Of a stretch of DNA of 8,638 bases, positions 1 to 6,095 are shown piece by piece (the stretch's first letter is position 1; each line of letters opens with the position of its first letter). A program made the position numbers and the translations under genes. Where the stretch lies: NCBI GenBank assembly GCA_946549155.1, contig CAMNQN010000148.1, positions 1-8,638 of the forward strand. The letters are read 5' to 3'. The notes below the pieces were generated by a model. It searched no databases. It was not told the origin of the DNA and worked only from the letters and a program-made list of their open reading frames with translations. Source of the stretch: an uncultured Lachnospiraceae bacterium. Its GTDB lineage: Bacteria > Bacillota > Clostridia > Lachnospirales > Lachnospiraceae.

Positions 1-74
1 CCTTTCTCCTGCCTGATCAGGCAGCCGGGCCCGTCTCCGATCAGATCCTCTCTGTGCGCCAGATGGAGGGCCTC
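1..74 (-). pseudogene. Severed in-frame C-terminal segment of ygiQ, continuing past the window
   Basis: Directly after the TAG at 75-77, the same frame stays open to the window edge for 24 codons, beginning EALHLAHREDLIGDGPGCLI. The pattern A-x-REDLIG-x-G-x-x-CLI resembles the C-terminal part of YgiQ proteins as I recall it, so this is coding sequence cut off by the stop and not downstream spacer. Lys (AAG) or Gln (CAG) to TAG would each need one base change. The true end of the gene lies outside the window. Confidence 0.8.
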
Positions 75-1796
75 CTACACCATCTTACGGTTTTTCGGAC
101 TGCGGTACTGCATCAGCGCCCGCTGCAGCGCCTTCTCATGGGGATTTTCCGGCACATACACCGGTTCCATGGTTCTGGGATCCAGCCCTGTATAATACAT
201 ACAGGTAGATATGGTGGAGGGGGTGGGATAAAAATCCTGCACCTGCTCCGGCATATATCCCAGATCCCGCAGATACTCCGCCAATTCCACCGCATCCTGC
301 ATGGTACAGCCCGGATGGGAGGACATCAGGTAGGGAACCAGATACTGATCCATGCCGCACTCCTGATTCATTTTCCTGTACTGCTCCACAAACTTCAGAT
401 ATACGCCATGCTCCGGCTTGCCCATCTTCTCCAGCACCCGGTTGGAGACATGCTCCGGCGCCACCTTCAGCTGCCCGCTGATATGGTATTTCACCAGCTC
501 CCGCAGAAATTCATCGGAGCTGTCGTAAATCAGATAATCGAACCGGATACCGGAACGCACAAACACCTTTTTCACCTTCGGAAGCTGCCGAAGCTTTCGC
601 AGCAGCTTCACATAATCCTTGTGGCTGACCTTCAGATTTTTACATGGGGTGGGAAACAGGCACTGGCGGTTTTTGCAGACGCCGGCCTTCAGCTGCTTCT
701 CACAGGAGGGATGGCGGAAATTCGCGGTGGGTCCTCCCACATCGTGGATGTATCCCTTAAATTCCGGATCCTCCGTCATCTTAGCCGCCTCCTCCAGAAT
801 GGATTCATGGCTTCTGGTCTGGACGATTCGCCCCTGATGAAAGGTCAGAGCACAGAAATTGCAGCCGCCAAAGCAGCCCCGGTTGCTCACCAGGCTGAAC
901 TTCACCTCTGCGATGGCCGGGATTCCTCCCGCCGCCTCATAGGACGGATGATACGTTCTGCAATAGGGCAGCGCGTAAATCTCATCCATCTCCTCCTGGC
1001 TCAGCGGCTTCGCCGGAGGATTCTGAATCACATACACCGTATCGTACTGCTCCGCCATCCGTTTTCCGGAAAAAGGATCCGTATTGCAGTATTGGCGGTA
1101 AAAGCTTCTGGCGTAGTTGGCCTTATCCTGCATAAGCTCCCGGTAAGAGGGCAGCAGCTCATAGTCATACACCTGATCAATCTGCTTCGTCTTATAGCAG
1201 GTACCCGCCACATAAGTGATATCCTTCACGTTGATTCCTGCGTCCAGCGCTTCGGCGATCTCCACAATGGAGCGCTCCCCCATGCCATAGGAAATCAGAT
1301 CCGCCCCGCAGTCCATCAGAAGTGACCGTTTCAGGGAATTGCTCCAGTAATCATAATGGGCCATGCGCCGCAGGCTGGCCTCGATTCCCCCCGCAATAAT
1401 GGGCGTTTTTTTGTAGACCTGACGGATCAGATTACAGTAAACCATCACCGCCCGGTCAGGCCGCTTTCCCATCACGCCTCCCGGCGTGTATGCGTCGGTC
1501 TGGCGGTGTTTTTTCGACACCGCGTAATGATTCACCATCGAATCCATATTTCCCGCCGTCACCAAAAAGCCCAGCCTGGGTTCTCCCAGCACCGTAATAC
1601 TCTTCGGATCCTTCCAGTCCGGCTGGGAAATAATCCCCACTGTGTGGCCTCGATCCTGCAGAAGGCGGCTGATAATGGCATGTCCAAAAGAGGGATGATC
1701 CACATAGGCATCCCCGATCACGTACACAAAATCCAATTGTTCAATCTTTGCTTTTTCCATATCCTCCCGGGATATGGGAAGAAATTCCCGGTTCAT
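75..1796 (-). CDS. ygiQ: YgiQ family radical SAM protein, C-terminus cut by an in-frame TAG
   Basis: A 573-residue protein of the YgiQ (UPF0313) radical SAM family, whose reaction is not known. The N-terminal third carries family-typical segments (VIGDAYVDHPSFGHAIISRL at about 26-45, IIAGGIEASLRRMAHYDYWS at about 133-152). The radical SAM motif CFGGCNFC places the [4Fe-4S] ligands at C308, C312 and C315. The segment around VGGPTANF (about 353-360) and a second cysteine-rich stretch (C365-C385) also fit the family. The ATG overlaps the upstream HAD stop codon as ATGA, and GAGG lies 7 nt before it, so translation is probably coupled. The frame ends at TAG (75-77), but the family's conserved C-terminal motif continues in the same frame after it (positions 1-74). 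The gene is therefore either C-terminally truncated or carries a sequencing error. Family assignment is very secure; integrity is doubtful. Confidence 0.93.
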   Translation of the reverse strand: MNREFLPISREDMEKAKIEQLDFVYVIGDAYVDHPSFGHAIISRLLQDRGHTVGIISQPDWKDPKSITVLGEPRLGFLVTAGNMDSMVNHYAVSKKHRQTDAYTPGGVMGKRPDRAVMVYCNLIRQVYKKTPIIAGGIEASLRRMAHYDYWSNSLKRSLLMDCGADLISYGMGERSIVEIAEALDAGINVKDITYVAGTCYKTKQIDQVYDYELLPSYRELMQDKANYARSFYRQYCNTDPFSGKRMAEQYDTVYVIQNPPAKPLSQEEMDEIYALPYCRTYHPSYEAAGGIPAIAEVKFSLVSNRGCFGGCNFCALTFHQGRIVQTRSHESILEEAAKMTEDPEFKGYIHDVGGPTANFRHPSCEKQLKAGVCKNRQCLFPTPCKNLKVSHKDYVKLLRKLRQLPKVKKVFVRSGIRFDYLIYDSSDEFLRELVKYHISGQLKVAPEHVSNRVLEKMGKPEHGVYLKFVEQYRKMNQECGMDQYLVPYLMSSHPGCTMQDAVELAEYLRDLGYMPEQVQDFYPTPSTISTCMYYTGLDPRTMEPVYVPENPHEKALQRALMQYRSPKNRKMV

Positions 1797-2461
1797 CGCA
1801 GCACCTCGTAGGTTTGATTCAGCACTTCATCGTAATCATGAATAAAATAATGGGCCTGGGAACGCACCTGTGCCTCCCGGTCCCTGGAAAAGAGATCCGC
1901 CACACCGCAGACGGTCATTCCCGCGTTCAGCCCGGCCATCACCCCCATGGGCACATCCTCAAAGACAATACAGTCCCGGGGGGCCACCTCCAGAAGCTCT
2001 GCCACAGACAGGTAGACATCCGGCGCAGGCTTTCCCCTCGCCACATCACAGGCGGTACGGATGCAGTCAAACCACTCCTCCACGCCGTTGTTTCGCAGAG
2101 CGGCCCGCACCAGGTCAATGTGGTTGCTGGTGGCAATGCCCAGCTTCATTCCCTTTTCCCGCATCTTCTCCAGAAGGCGGTACGCCCCCTTTTTCAGCGG
2201 AACCTGCCTTGCATACTTCTCATAGGCCATCTGATTCCAGTCCGCCTTGATCTTTTCCACAGAATCCGGCAGTGCAAAGGTTTCCTTAAAGTAAACGGCG
2301 GTCTCCGTAAATCCCATCCCCTCAATCTCCACCTGGAGATCCTTTGGCGGGGAAATCCGGAAACGCCCCAAATATTCAATATCAATGTCCCGCCACATCC
2401 ACATGGAATCCATCAAAGTTCCATCCAGGTCAAAAATGGCGGCCTTTTTCTTTTCCAGCAT
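1793..2461 (-). CDS. HAD superfamily hydrolase (beta-phosphoglucomutase-like subfamily)
   Basis: A haloacid dehalogenase-type phosphatase or phosphomutase, about 222 residues, expected in the cytoplasm. Numbering from the upstream ATG at 2470, motif I is FDLDGTL with nucleophile D14 and acid/base D16. A helical cap follows (about 20-90). Motif II is GIATSN (S115), motif III the GKPAPDVYL lysine (K147), and motif IV FEDVPMG with E171/D172. The order and spacing are those of the PGM-like phosphatases, which act on small phosphorylated metabolites; the substrate cannot be read from the sequence. AAAGG directly abuts the ATG at 2470 but lies 9 nt before the ATG at 2461, so I prefer 2461, which drops the first three residues. 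The gene follows rsuA by about 45 bp and overlaps ygiQ by 4 bp. Confidence 0.93.
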   Translation of the reverse strand: MLEKKKAAIFDLDGTLMDSMWMWRDIDIEYLGRFRISPPKDLQVEIEGMGFTETAVYFKETFALPDSVEKIKADWNQMAYEKYARQVPLKKGAYRLLEKMREKGMKLGIATSNHIDLVRAALRNNGVEEWFDCIRTACDVARGKPAPDVYLSVAELLEVAPRDCIVFEDVPMGVMAGLNAGMTVCGVADLFSRDREAQVRSQAHYFIHDYDEVLNQTYEVLR

Positions 2462-2495
2462 ACTTGTCATCCTTTATCATTTCTGTTTTTTCTAA

Positions 2496-2522
2496 GGAAA
2501 CGCTGATTAATTCAGCGTTTCC
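2496..2522. repeat. Perfect 11-bp inverted repeat spanning the rsuA stop codon
   Basis: The arms GGAAACGCTGA (2496-2506) and TCAGCGTTTCC (2512-2522) are perfect complements around a 5-nt TTAAT loop. The rsuA stop codon (2507-2509) sits in the loop and the last codons form one arm. Pairing extends a little further with one mismatch. A hairpin could form in RNA from either strand, but neither side has a T-run directly after the stem in the direction of transcription. It looks more like a processing, stabilising or attenuating hairpin between rsuA and the HAD gene than a standard intrinsic terminator. Confidence 0.7.
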
Positions 2523-3289
2523 CTAAGGCCCGCAAGCTCCGCTTCCGTCAGGCTCCGGTACTCCCCCGGCTCCAGGTGCTGATCCAGCCGCAGCGTTCCC
2601 ATGGACAGCCGTTTCAGGTAGACCACCTTCTTCCCCACCGCCTCAAACATTCGTTTTACCTGGTGGAATTTGCCCTCGCAGATCGTAACCTCCACATCCG
2701 TAAAGATGTCTGCCTGCCCTATCCTTTCCCGGCCTTTTGCTTCCTCCAAGCTTCCCGGTTCCTCCTCATATACTCTCCTTATCACCAGCCGCGCCGGCAT
2801 CGTCCGTTTCTTCTCTCCAATCTCCAGCCCTTCCGCAAATTTCCCGCAGTCCTCCTCCGTCACCTGTCCCCGGATTTTCGCAAAATAGGTTTTATCCACA
2901 TGCTTCTTCGGGGACAGCAGGTCATGGGCCAGCCCGCCGTCATTGGTCAAAAGCAGCAGACCCTCCGTATCGATGTCCAGCCGCCCCACAGGAAACAGCT
3001 CCTTTTTCCTTTTTTCCTGAAGCAGATCCAGCACCACCGGCTGACGGCGGTCCTCCGTGGCAGACAGGTAACCGGCAGGCTTATACAACATAAAATAACG
3101 GTACTGCTCCAGGCTCACAGGAAGGCCCCGGCAGAAAACCTCATCCTTTTCAGGATCTATTTTCTGCTCCGGCTTCCCGGCAGGGGCGCCATTCACCGTC
3201 ACTAGGCCCTTTTTTAACAGCTGCTTCACTTCGCTTCGGGTGCCGCAGCCAGCGTTGGCTAAAAATTTATCTAATCTCTGTCCTGCCAT
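2507..3289 (-). CDS. rsuA: RsuA-type 16S rRNA pseudouridine synthase
   Basis: A 260-residue pseudouridine synthase of the RsuA/RluB/E/F family. An N-terminal S4 RNA-binding domain (about 1-45, starting RLDKFLANAGCGTRSEVKQL) precedes the catalytic domain. The active-site motif GRLDIDTEGLLLLTND carries the catalytic aspartate at D105. SPKKHVDKTY (about 126-135), EGKFHQVKRMF (about 205-215) and a C-terminal PGEYRSLTE match RsuA more closely than RluB. RsuA converts a uridine in the 530-loop region of 16S rRNA (position 516 in E. coli) to pseudouridine during small-subunit assembly. AGGGGA lies 8 nt before the ATG. The gene sits 39 bp after the methyltransferase with no terminator between, so the two are probably co-transcribed. 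The specific rRNA target is inferred from the family. Confidence 0.9.
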   Translation of the reverse strand: MAGQRLDKFLANAGCGTRSEVKQLLKKGLVTVNGAPAGKPEQKIDPEKDEVFCRGLPVSLEQYRYFMLYKPAGYLSATEDRRQPVVLDLLQEKRKKELFPVGRLDIDTEGLLLLTNDGGLAHDLLSPKKHVDKTYFAKIRGQVTEEDCGKFAEGLEIGEKKRTMPARLVIRRVYEEEPGSLEEAKGRERIGQADIFTDVEVTICEGKFHQVKRMFEAVGKKVVYLKRLSMGTLRLDQHLEPGEYRSLTEAELAGLRETLN

Positions 3290-3328
3290 GGTATTCTTCC
3301 CCTTTCAGCCTTCCTTTTTATTTTAAAT

Positions 3329-4087
3329 CTATTTCTTAACTACAAGCAGATAACGGTGAATCGTTCCTTCCACTTTTCCTCTGTCCTCAATTACTCTCTG
3401 CATTTTCAATAATTGCTGAAAGCATTTATCAACGGAAAATCCGGGAAACTCCCACGCAATAATATGTGCAAACCATACAAATGCGCCAACATCATAAAAC
3501 CGGATTGGCCGATATGCTTCCTTGGCACAGACAACCTGAAATCCGGCAGCTTCAAACTCCTTCCGCTGTTCTTTCAGATTCAAATGCAGAAAAGGTTTTT
3601 CTGTCCCGGGAAGAACCATTTCTACCAGGTCCCTTTCATTGTCCCCGCCAACCTGCTGTGTGATAAAAATTCCCTCTTTTTTCAAAAGCCGATAGAATTC
3701 CCTGGCATCAAAGGCTCCATGCCTGTTAATAATCATATCAAAGGTTTCACTCTCATACGGAATTTTTGAAGGTGTCGCGCACTCTTTAAAATCAATCCCC
3801 AGGGGAAGCAATTTTTCCCGGCACAGCTGCACATTCGGTTGAAATCCCTCCGTTGCCGCTGTTCTGTCAAACGGATGATTTAATGACAGTAAAAATTCGC
3901 CGCCTCCAGTATCATAATCCAATAGTTTAAAATCATTTCTCAGATACTGCCGTACTATCCTCTCATAATCCCATGGTAAATCCGTTTCTTCCTCATATCT
4001 TCCATGAATATGTGAAAAATCCCATCCCTGAATATGCGCTGCTTCTTCTTCCTTTTTCCAAATAAATTTCCATTCCGCTTCCTTCAT
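3329..4087 (-). CDS. Class I SAM-dependent methyltransferase, probably leader-regulated
   Basis: A 252-residue Rossmann-fold methyltransferase of unknown substrate. The SAM-binding motif I is LLDYDTGGGEFLLSL (about 55-69). An acidic residue, E80, sits where the ribose hydroxyls are usually held. FDMIINRHGAFD (about 116-127) is the motif IV region, and YRLLKKEGIFITQQVGG (about 132-148) is the strand after it. The N-terminal 40 residues and the C-terminal region (about 185-252, rich in aromatic residues) may form the substrate site. AAAGGAAG lies 9 nt before the ATG. A promoter, an 11-codon leader ORF and a long hairpin precede it, which suggests induction by something that affects the ribosome. 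With rsuA downstream, an rRNA target or an antibiotic/small-molecule target is conceivable, but this is inference. The coding sequence looks more AT-rich than rsuA, the HAD gene and ygiQ. Confidence 0.88.
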   Translation of the reverse strand: MKEAEWKFIWKKEEEAAHIQGWDFSHIHGRYEEETDLPWDYERIVRQYLRNDFKLLDYDTGGGEFLLSLNHPFDRTAATEGFQPNVQLCREKLLPLGIDFKECATPSKIPYESETFDMIINRHGAFDAREFYRLLKKEGIFITQQVGGDNERDLVEMVLPGTEKPFLHLNLKEQRKEFEAAGFQVVCAKEAYRPIRFYDVGAFVWFAHIIAWEFPGFSVDKCFQQLLKMQRVIEDRGKVEGTIHRYLLVVKK

Positions 4088-4089
4088 TT

Positions 4090-4211
4090 AAACTGCTTCC
4101 TTTCAAATTTTTTTATAAATAAAATAATTGACCGGTGCAGTTTCTGACAACATATGTTTTAACCGCTCATTAACCTCGATACAATCTGTTGTCAGTTCTA
4201 AAACTGCACCG
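4090..4211 (-). promoter_or_regulatory. Leader hairpin upstream of the methyltransferase, with an alternative pairing partner
   Basis: In the RNA the 5' arm (4211-4187) and 3' arm (4152-4133) pair over 20 bp: CGGTGCAGTTT and CTGACAACA each match perfectly, separated by a 5-nt bulge in the 5' arm. The loop is 34 nt. The 5' arm contains the last codons and stop of the leader ORF. The 7-mer GCAGTTT in that arm (4201-4207) recurs at 4090-4096, directly beside the methyltransferase ribosome binding site and 2 nt from its ATG. The complementary AAACTGC in the 3' arm (4137-4143) could therefore pair with either copy. This architecture is typical of translation or transcription attenuators. An AU-rich stretch follows the hairpin but not a clean U-run, so a terminator role is uncertain. 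The fold is read from the sequence; the regulatory role is inference. Confidence 0.7.
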
Positions 4212-4233
4212 AGTATTTAATTCGTTTTATCAT
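4198..4233 (-). CDS. Putative 11-residue leader peptide of the methyltransferase gene
   Basis: A short ORF encoding MIKRIKYSVQF and ending in TAG. It is supported by GGAGG with an ideal 6-nt spacing before the ATG, and by an extended -10 promoter that would put the transcript start about 25 nt upstream of the ATG. Its last codons (Ser-Val-Gln-Phe-stop) lie in the 5' arm of the hairpin that precedes the methyltransferase. A ribosome translating or stalled there would open that hairpin. This is the layout of leader peptides that control erm and cat resistance genes, although I do not recognise this peptide from any described leader. It is basic (two Lys, one Arg), which excludes a simple amino-acid biosynthesis attenuator with a run of one residue. 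Expression is not proven. Confidence 0.65.
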   Translation of the reverse strand: MIKRIKYSVQF

Positions 4234-4265
4234 CTTTAACCTCCGGTTCCCGACTGTTTCCTTTC

Positions 4266-4274
4266 ATTATAACA
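4266..4274 (-). promoter_or_regulatory. Extended -10 promoter for leader ORF and methyltransferase
   Basis: Reading the minus strand, TGTTATAAT gives a perfect TATAAT (-10) at 4266-4271, preceded by the TG of an extended -10 element (4273-4274). No good TTGACA-like -35 is seen at 16-18 bp, as expected for extended -10 promoters. Transcription should start near 4259, about 25 nt before the leader ATG. The stretch between here and the palindromic repeat (4275-4333) shows no gene or other clear signal. Confidence 0.65.
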
Positions 4275-4333
4275 GACATCCCGCAAAAAATCATCTACTA
4301 CTTAAATTCCTAAAGCGCCTTGTTCCCTATGAA

Positions 4334-4669
4334 GCTACTGTTCAGGTAAATGTTCTTTGTGTTTTGTTAAGGAAGAGGACGCAGGAAAAGACGGGGCCGG
4401 GCGGGCAGATGCCTCTGAAAAACTGCTCCGGATACAAGAAACGCTAGGATGGAGCCGCCCTCCGCTTTCGGGCACCGGGGCAATTCGCCAGGAAATCCTG
4501 ATGATTTCCCGGCGAACTGCCTCGGTGCCCGAAATTTTCGTCCGGCTGCATCTTAGATTTTCTTGGTATCCGGAGTTATTTTCCAGATGCTTGTGGCCCT
4601 GCGCGCCTGCCTCTTCCTGCGTCCTGATAATTAACAAAACACGAAGAACATTGCCACCTGAACATTAGC
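4334..4669. repeat. 336-bp imperfect palindromic element (copy 1, complete)
   Basis: The outer ends GCTACTGTTCAGGT (4334-4347) and ACCTGAACATTAGC (4656-4669) are near-perfect inverted copies, and similarity between the halves continues across the whole element to a centre near 4500, where GGAAATC/GATTTCC close a short loop. The two halves differ by scattered substitutions and small indels but stay clearly alignable. A second, partial copy is present at 7053-7225. The element contains no plausible protein gene: open frames on both strands are mirror images created by the symmetry. It starts 10 bp after the yjbR stop codon, so in RNA it could form a very long stem that ends that transcription unit or is cut by RNase III. 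It looks like a dispersed, non-autonomous repeat. No convincing target-site duplication was found. Confidence 0.85.
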
Positions 4670-4679
4670 TTTTTCCTGC

Positions 4680-5045
4680 TCAGCCTTTAGAACCATTCCC
4701 GGGCATGGATATGGTTTTTCCAACAATCAGATCATAGCTTTCCGCAATCATCCTTTTGATCTCCCCATCCGGAATGGTCCCGTCCAGTACAATCGAGTTC
4801 CAGTGCTCCTTATTCTGGTGATACCCCGGCAGTACAGACTGGTAAGCATTTCTCCAGAAATCCCGCCATTGCGGATCAACCTTTACGTTCACCCATATAT
4901 GGCCCTCCCTCTCATAAGTCCACGCAAATGCCTTTTTATTCCTGCGGTATCGCAGAAGCACCCAGTTATCATCATGAAATGGCGTATCCACATATACCTC
5001 CGGAAAAGTCAATCCAAAATCCAGGACTTCCTTCCGCTCTTTCAT
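4680..5045 (-). CDS. MmcQ/YjbR family protein
   Basis: A complete 121-residue protein of the MmcQ/YjbR family, small single-domain proteins with a CyaY-like alpha/beta fold. Diagnostic stretches are FPEVYVDTPFHDDNWVLLRY (about 14-33), NVKVDPQWRDFWRNAY (about 53-68), GYHQNKEHWNSIVLDGTIP (about 74-92) and a C-terminal helix with MIAESYDLI (about 99-107). E. coli YjbR has been described as having a DNA-binding-like surface, but no clear cellular role is established. A perfect AGGAGGTG lies 7 nt before the ATG, the strongest ribosome binding site in the window. The gene follows the DUF1848 gene by 35 bp and is the last of its run; the palindromic element begins 10 bp downstream. The last residues (PGNGSKG) are variable. 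Confidence 0.92.
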   Translation of the reverse strand: MKERKEVLDFGLTFPEVYVDTPFHDDNWVLLRYRRNKKAFAWTYEREGHIWVNVKVDPQWRDFWRNAYQSVLPGYHQNKEHWNSIVLDGTIPDGEIKRMIAESYDLIVGKTISMPGNGSKG

Positions 5046-5080
5046 TAAGAATCACCTCCTGCCCATCCGTTATACTTTTT

Positions 5081-6016
5081 TCAAAAGACCAGCCTCATCT
5101 GGCCGTCTATCCAGCTTTTTTGCTGTGCCTCATGTATGACATCCCCCGGCAGATGCTCCCCAAGTAAAAATGGAGATGATGGGTTATGCTTTTTCCTATT
5201 TTCCTTTACAAGCAAAGGATCCGTATTTGCGTAACAATACTTGCACAAATGTTCGCATGTATCATAAGCCCCTATGTCAACCCCAAGCAGACAGGCACAC
5301 TGTCCCTTTCGCTGGTTACCCTTTCTTTTTGGCACATCGAGATTTACATGAAGTGCTGCTTCAAAAGTAGCTGCCGTCATACAGCCGGAGCAGTCCGCAC
5401 CGTAGGGAGCTAAGTCCTCTCCTTCCGCGCAGGGCTTAAGTACCATTCCATACTGTTTCGCAATTCTAATCAGTTCTTTTCCCAGAAGTATCCTGTCTTT
5501 TGGGGATACCTCCCTTGCTTCTGGAAAATTGCGCTCTACCTTCTTATAGATATCAATAAAGCTGATCACACAGGATTTTGTATAACCAGAAAGCGCTGCC
5601 GCCATTTTTCCGAATTTCTCCAGATGCCATTCTGCCGTATATTTATCGTCCAGAAAGATCGGATCATACCTCCAACTCACGCTGTCTACTCCTACAAGAT
5701 CTGACAACCGCTTAAAATCATTCATAACCTTTTCTTTTTCAGGCACATGCGGTTCTATCTCTTTTCCATAGGAGGTAATGGTTACAAACCAATACTGCCC
5801 ATATGGCTTCAGAATCTCCCTATGCGGCAGCATGGGGGAGGGGTTTTTTGTGCAAAACACAATTAAATCCACTACCTCCGGAGAAAGGCTGTACCTTGTC
5901 ACCTGCATCGGATTATAGGGATTGCGGACAAGCACAAATCCTTCTCTTATTCTGTTTACCAGCCATTTGGAATAAAAAGCCGGGATATCTGTCCGCATTC
6001 CTGTCTGTATGATCAT
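5081..6016 (-). CDS. DUF1848 family protein with C-terminal radical SAM-like cysteine motif
   Basis: A 311-residue protein matching the DUF1848 family. The N-terminal region has DIPAFYSKWLVNRIREGFVL (about 10-29), VVDLIVFCTKNPSPML (about 48-63) and VSWRYDPIFLD (about 113-123), all family-typical. The C-terminal third is cysteine rich: C196, CSGC (C209, C212), CAC (C240, C242) and CEHLCKYCYAN with C254, C258 and C261. The last group is CX3CX2C, the cluster-binding spacing of radical SAM enzymes, but here it is near the C-terminus instead of the N-terminus. An iron-sulfur protein is likely; the reaction is unknown. AAGGAAG lies about 10 nt before the ATG. It follows the DUF2200 gene by 79 bp, where neither a convincing promoter nor a terminator is seen, and precedes the YjbR gene. 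Confidence 0.9.
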   Translation of the reverse strand: MIIQTGMRTDIPAFYSKWLVNRIREGFVLVRNPYNPMQVTRYSLSPEVVDLIVFCTKNPSPMLPHREILKPYGQYWFVTITSYGKEIEPHVPEKEKVMNDFKRLSDLVGVDSVSWRYDPIFLDDKYTAEWHLEKFGKMAAALSGYTKSCVISFIDIYKKVERNFPEAREVSPKDRILLGKELIRIAKQYGMVLKPCAEGEDLAPYGADCSGCMTAATFEAALHVNLDVPKRKGNQRKGQCACLLGVDIGAYDTCEHLCKYCYANTDPLLVKENRKKHNPSSPFLLGEHLPGDVIHEAQQKSWIDGQMRLVF

Positions 6017-6095
6017 TATTTTTTTACTTCCTTATACTCAATTAAATTTTAACGGTACAAATCCTTTTGTTTCCGGCGTTACCTGAAACCGCTCT

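Noticed and set aside
75..77. TAG read as pyrrolysine in YgiQ
   Set aside because: No pyrrolysine machinery is visible, the family does not require such a residue, and a point mutation or sequencing error is simpler.
54..1325. Long open frame on the plus strand, opposite ygiQ
   Set aside because: It is antisense to a clearly conserved radical SAM gene, its translation is rich in His, Leu and Arg with no recognisable domain, and it is explained by the G+C-rich codon use of ygiQ. The same applies to plus-strand frames at 1356-1811, 1748-2506, 1870-2250 and 2576-3205.
2491..2527. Intrinsic terminator after rsuA
   Set aside because: The stem is good, but on the transcribed strand it is followed by A-rich, not T-rich, sequence, so it is listed as an inverted repeat only.
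4335..4668. Two overlapping ORFs of about 100 codons in the palindromic element
   Set aside because: They are mirror images caused by the inverted symmetry, resemble no protein family I know, and have no good ribosome binding site.
6031..6036. TATAAG as a -10 box for the DUF1848 gene
   Set aside because: It overlaps the ribosome binding site of the gene, has only a poor -35, and would leave almost no leader.
6060..6092. Possible terminator between DUF2200 and DUF1848
   Set aside because: Only a 5-bp GTTTC/GAAAC stem with an interrupted interior and no T-run on the transcribed strand.
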